From the NCBI GenBank assembly GCA_044358015.1, contig JBIKOO010000015.1:1-34920 (forward strand): DNA of 34,920 nucleotides, written 5' to 3'. Both the position numbers and the translations under genes were made by a program. The DNA comes from Casp-actino8 sp044358015 (GTDB lineage Bacteria > Actinomycetota > Acidimicrobiia > Acidimicrobiales > Ilumatobacteraceae). Of the stretch, positions 32,437 to 34,920 are shown in pieces; the stretch's first letter is position 1, and each line of letters begins with the position of its first letter. The notes below the pieces were generated by a model. The model had not been told where the DNA came from and did not search any database. It was given only the letters and a program-made list of their open reading frames with translations.

Positions 32437-33303
32437 ATGGAAGTCGCCGATGTCTTGATCTGGGAGGGTTTGGCAGCACCACTGCGCCGTCCCGTCATGG
32501 TGGTGGCCTTAACTGGCTGGTTTGATGCCGCCGGTGTCGCGACATCTGCGATTGAACATCTGGTCCGACACAACGCTGCTGAAATCGTCGCCTCGATTGA
32601 TTGCGACCCGTTTTACGATTTCACGCAAATTCGTCCCGAGATTCGAATCGACGACGAAGACGAGCGAGTCATTGAGTGGCCGACCAATGAAATCATTGCG
32701 TTGCGATTCCCCGAGTTTTCTCGCGACATCGTGGTGATGTCGGGCGTTGAACCCCACATTCGTTGGCACACCTTTGTGCGTTGCCTGGTTGCGGCATATT
32801 CACGACTTGGTTGCGAAGCCATCGTGACCGTTGGTGCATCAGCCGACACGGTGCCTCATACGCGCACCCCGTTTGTTGTGGGCAGCACCGTCGATCCGCA
32901 GTTGGCACGCACTCTTGGCTTATCGCGTCCGTCGTACCAAGGAATCACCGGTGTGGTCGGCGTCATGCAAACCGAATTTGAACGCGAAGAATTGCCGGCA
33001 ATTTCGTTGCGTGTTGGAGTCCCCCACTATTTAGGAAACGCTGAACACCCTCAAGCTTCAGCGGCCTTGTTGCGCCAACTTGAGCACGTCTTGGGAGTGC
33101 CGACGCGACACAGTGAACTTGAAGAAGACATGGAACGTTGGCGCTCACTTCATGATGACGCCGTGTCCGAAGACGATCGAGCGTTGCGATATGTCCAGAT
33201 GCTCGAACTTGAGTTTGATCGACGCGCCGAGGAGCTCATTCCGTCTGGCGACGATTTAGCGGCCGAGTTCCAGAAGTTCCTCGACGACAACCGCCCCGAC
33301 TAA
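32437..33303 (+). CDS. PAC2-family protein
   Basis: A 288-residue member of the PAC2 (proteasome assembly chaperone-like) family that is widespread in actinobacteria. Family blocks are VMVVALTGWFDAAGVAT, IASIDCDPFYDFTQIRPEI-like (VASIDCDPFYDFTQ), VVMSGVEPHIRWHTF, VTVGASADTVPHTR, YQGITGVVGVMQTEF and GVPHYLGNAEHPQASAALL. The function in bacteria is not settled. The ATG giving MEVADVLIWEG is just past the serC stop; the open frame upstream overlaps serC and is not needed. The C-terminal part is acidic and helical. Confidence 0.88.
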   Translation: MEVADVLIWEGLAAPLRRPVMVVALTGWFDAAGVATSAIEHLVRHNAAEIVASIDCDPFYDFTQIRPEIRIDDEDERVIEWPTNEIIALRFPEFSRDIVVMSGVEPHIRWHTFVRCLVAAYSRLGCEAIVTVGASADTVPHTRTPFVVGSTVDPQLARTLGLSRPSYQGITGVVGVMQTEFEREELPAISLRVGVPHYLGNAEHPQASAALLRQLEHVLGVPTRHSELEEDMERWRSLHDDAVSEDDRALRYVQMLELEFDRRAEELIPSGDDLAAEFQKFLDDNRPD

Positions 33304-33318
33304 CACCATACCCATTTC

Positions 33319-33371
33319 CGCCACTTTGGAATATGCCTACCGCCAGGCGGTAATTACATTCCAAAGTGGCG
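33319..33371. repeat. Nested palindrome between convergent PAC2 and metY genes
   Basis: A 14-bp perfect inverted repeat (33319-33332 with 33358-33371) encloses a second perfect 7-bp one, TACCGCC/GGCGGTA, at 33338-33352. It fills most of the 80-base gap between two converging genes, where a bidirectional terminator is expected. Neither strand has a T-run after the outer stem; the A-run lies on the wrong side. It is either a non-canonical terminator or a cruciform-type element. Confidence 0.85.
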
Positions 33372-33383
33372 AAAAACGAACAG

Positions 33384-34697
33384 TTATTTGGCCGCGGCGA
33401 AACCGAGTTCGAGGTCGGCCAAGATGTCCTTGATCGACTCGAGACCCACGCTCAAACGCACGAGTCCAGGATTAACGCCTGAAGCGATCTGCTCGTCAGC
33501 GGTCAACTGGCTGTGCGTCGTACTTGAAGGCTGAATCACCAAGCTGCGCACGTCACCGATGTTGGCAACATGGCTGTGCAACTGCAGACCGGCCACGAAC
33601 TTTTCGCCAGCTTCACGTCCACCCTTGATGTTGAACGCCAAAACTGAACCGTAGCCACGGCCACCGAAGTACTTCTTGGCACGGTCATGCCACGGACTGC
33701 TCGGCAAGCCGGCATAGTTCACGCTCTCAACTTGCGGGTGCTTGTCAAGGAACTCGCCAACTGCATGAGCATTGCTCCAGTGGCGCTCCATACGCAGGGA
33801 CAAGGTTTCGAGACCCTGCAACAGTAAGAAGGCATTGAACGGCGACACCGCCATACCAAGGTCACGCAGCAACTGCACGCGAGCCTTCAAGATGTACGAG
33901 CCAGCACCAAGTGCGGGCCAGTACGCCAAGCCATGGTAGCTGGGGTCGGGCTCGGTGAAATTCGGGAAACGACCCGAAGCTGAGAAGTCAAACTTGCCAC
34001 CATCGGTGATTGAACCGGCAACCGAAGTTCCGTGTCCACCAACAAACTTTGTGAGTGACTGCACAACAATGTCGGCACCCCACTCAATTGGACGAATGCC
34101 GTAAGCGGTCGGCACAGTGTTGTCGACGATCAATGGAACGCCAGCTTCATGTGCAACTTTCGAAACGCCTTCGATGTCGAACACGTCGTTACGTGGGTTC
34201 GCCAAAACTTCACCGTAGAACGCCTTGGTGTTGGGACGAACAGCGGCCTTCCACTGCGCAAGATCGTGCGGATCGTCAACGAACGAAACGGCAATACCCA
34301 TCTTGGGAAGGGTGTAGTGCAACAAGTTGTACGTACCGCCATACAACGATGGTGAAGCAACAATGTGATCGCCAGCTTCAGCCAAAGTAAGAATCGCCAA
34401 GGTCTCAGCGGCCTGACCCGAACTCACTACGAGCGTGCCAGGCAAACCGATTGCGGTCGTCACGCCACCTTCAAGTGAGTTCACGCGTGACTCAACGGCC
34501 AACTGCGTTGGGTTCATGATGCGCGTGTAGATGTTGCCCACTTCGGCAAGAGCAAAAAGATTCGCCGCATGCTGTGCGTCACGGAATTCGTAACTGGTGG
34601 TCTGGTAGATCGGAACGGCGCGAGCGCCAGTTGTTGGATCGGGTTCTCCACCGATGTGAATTTGACGGGTTTCAAAACCCCACTCTGCTGCAGACAT
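33384..34697 (-). CDS. metY: O-acetylhomoserine sulfhydrylase (aminocarboxypropyltransferase)
   Basis: A 437-residue PLP enzyme of the Cys/Met metabolism family that makes homocysteine from O-acetylhomoserine and sulfide. The N-terminus FETRQIHIGGEPDPTTGARAVPIYQ is typical, followed by YTRIMNPTQLAVESRVNSLEGG and SSGQAAETLAI. PSLYGGTYNLLHYTLP follows, and the PLP lysine is Lys217 in VVQSLTKFVGGHGTS. The long insert FPNFTEPDPSYHGLAYW separates MetY from shorter MetB/MetC. The C-terminal SSTTHSQL and LVRLSVGLE are conserved. A strong Shine-Dalgarno (GGAGGG) precedes the ATG and lies inside a 13-bp palindrome that also covers the -10 region. Confidence 0.95.
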   Translation of the reverse strand: MSAAEWGFETRQIHIGGEPDPTTGARAVPIYQTTSYEFRDAQHAANLFALAEVGNIYTRIMNPTQLAVESRVNSLEGGVTTAIGLPGTLVVSSGQAAETLAILTLAEAGDHIVASPSLYGGTYNLLHYTLPKMGIAVSFVDDPHDLAQWKAAVRPNTKAFYGEVLANPRNDVFDIEGVSKVAHEAGVPLIVDNTVPTAYGIRPIEWGADIVVQSLTKFVGGHGTSVAGSITDGGKFDFSASGRFPNFTEPDPSYHGLAYWPALGAGSYILKARVQLLRDLGMAVSPFNAFLLLQGLETLSLRMERHWSNAHAVGEFLDKHPQVESVNYAGLPSSPWHDRAKKYFGGRGYGSVLAFNIKGGREAGEKFVAGLQLHSHVANIGDVRSLVIQPSSTTHSQLTADEQIASGVNPGLVRLSVGLESIKDILADLELGFAAAK

Positions 34698-34700
34698 AGT

Positions 34701-34734
34701 CGTGCCCTCCTGATTAGTAATTCAGGAGGGCACG
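34701..34734. promoter_or_regulatory. Perfect 13-bp palindrome over the metY -10, start site and Shine-Dalgarno
   Basis: CGTGCCCTCCTGA (34701-34713) is the exact reverse complement of 34722-34734, with an 8-base AT-rich spacer. One arm overlaps the predicted -10 and the other contains the Shine-Dalgarno. With the predicted start site near 34725 the far arm would be largely untranscribed. That favours a DNA operator for a dimeric regulator over an RNA hairpin. Confidence 0.8.
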
Positions 34735-34760
34735 CTAACGGTCAATTCCCGACCTAACAA
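34732..34760 (-). promoter_or_regulatory. Candidate metY promoter
   Basis: On the minus strand TTGTTA (34760-34755) and TAGCGT (34737-34732) are exactly 17 bases apart, placing the start site around 34725 and leaving a leader of about 28 bases. Confidence 0.5.
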
Positions 34761-34789
34761 GTCGGATTTAGATTTTTACTAGATTTTTG

Positions 34790-34866
34790 GCTTGAGAACG
34801 GCTCAGCCGCCTGAGGCTATTTCGTAGAAGCCTCAAGGCTCGAGAACGGCTCAGCCGCCTGAGGCT
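34790..34866. repeat. 29-bp direct repeat, two copies
   Basis: Positions 34790-34818 and 34838-34866 are identical except for one base (fourth position). Each copy contains a small stem CTCAG/CTGAG around CCGC. The sequence between the copies can also pair with the first copy, since AGCCTCAAGGC is nearly complementary to GCCTGAGGCT. The second copy overlaps the end of the gene entering from the right edge. Confidence 0.85.
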
Positions 34867-34920
34867 TCGCTGACCTTCTGCTTGCCGGCTGAGATCCACG
34901 GCATCATCGAGCGCAGGTTC
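34851..34920 (-). CDS. C-terminal end of an unidentified protein
   Basis: Twenty-two codons enter from the right edge and end in TGA: NLRSMMPWISAGKQKVSEAS, then GG. Of the three minus-strand frames, this has the most protein-like composition; another open frame is an Arg/Ser-rich repeat and the third is closed. I do not recognise the family. The final codons fall in the 29-bp repeat, so the repeat may be part of its transcription-termination region. Confidence 0.35.
   Translation of the reverse strand, partial: NLRSMMPWISAGKQKVSEASGG

Noticed and set aside
34701..34734. metY palindrome as a SAM riboswitch or RNA hairpin over the Shine-Dalgarno
   Set aside because: No SAM-riboswitch core is present. 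With the best promoter the 5' arm is mostly upstream of the transcript, so a DNA operator fits better. I cannot exclude the hairpin if the start site differs.
1..34920. CRISPR array, insertion sequence, prophage or integrated element
   Set aside because: No spaced repeat series, transposase, integrase or attachment-site duplication was seen; base use and gene density are even throughout.

Overview
The window is a dense chromosomal segment of an actinobacterium, most likely an aquatic member of the Acidimicrobiia (Ilumatobacter-like); the lineage is my inference. The supporting evidence is a divisome protein of the SepX/GlpR type found only in actinobacteria, a mycothiol-dependent isomerase family member, an actinobacterial PAC2-family protein, the actinobacterial forms of SerC and HisN, and roughly 50 % G+C, which is low for the phylum. 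Genes are packed tightly: many same-strand pairs overlap by ATGA, convergent pairs overlap or nearly touch, and no gene-free stretch exceeds about 260 bases. There is no rRNA, CRISPR array, insertion sequence or phage gene.

Layout. Positions 1-7400 hold the start of a probable class-III aminotransferase, a tRNA-Ala, and a block whose order (fmdB/ruc - galU - moeA/glp - ... - sepX/glpR - tRNA-Ala) resembles the mycobacterial Rv0991c-Rv0996 neighbourhood, with moaA and moaC inserted; uppP closes it. Positions 7400-17600 hold the tldD/tldE pair, an MFS carrier, a PAP2-type membrane enzyme, dxs, hisN, a D-aminoacylase-like amidohydrolase and nfuA. Positions 17700-22600 hold an SDR dehydrogenase and a TPP-riboswitch operon thiN-thiB-thiP-thiQ. 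Positions 22600-26950 hold an oxidoreductase remnant coupled to a GNAT gene, an unrecognised pair of helical proteins (one short and WXG-like), a CopC-CopD fusion and a mycothiol-dependent-type enzyme. Positions 26990-30040 hold btuFCD under a cobalamin riboswitch. The rest holds aspC, serC, a PAC2 protein, metY and the end of an unidentified gene. The intergenic stretch 757-956 holds nothing I recognise apart from the glpR ribosome binding site.

How it works together. Three cofactor themes recur: molybdopterin synthesis (moaA, moaC, moeA), thiamine uptake plus pyrophosphorylation, and vitamin B12 uptake. The last two are run by their own riboswitches. Isoprenoid precursor (dxs), lipid-carrier recycling (uppP), UDP-glucose (galU) and divisome (sepX/glpR) functions point to envelope growth. 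Ten operon-head genes lack a Shine-Dalgarno but carry TANNNT exactly 6 or 7 bases before the start codon, so leaderless transcription looks like the normal mode here. Genes with clear Shine-Dalgarno sequences (sepX/glpR, fmdB, thiN, btuF, metY) are the exceptions, and three of these have an RNA or DNA control element at that site.

The most unusual items are the cysteine-free FmdB/Ruc homologue beside galU, two N-terminal gene stubs (one keeping an intact leaderless promoter and an ATGA junction), long perfect palindromes at 26942-26996, 33319-33371 and 34701-34734, and a 23-bp tandem duplication across a stop codon.
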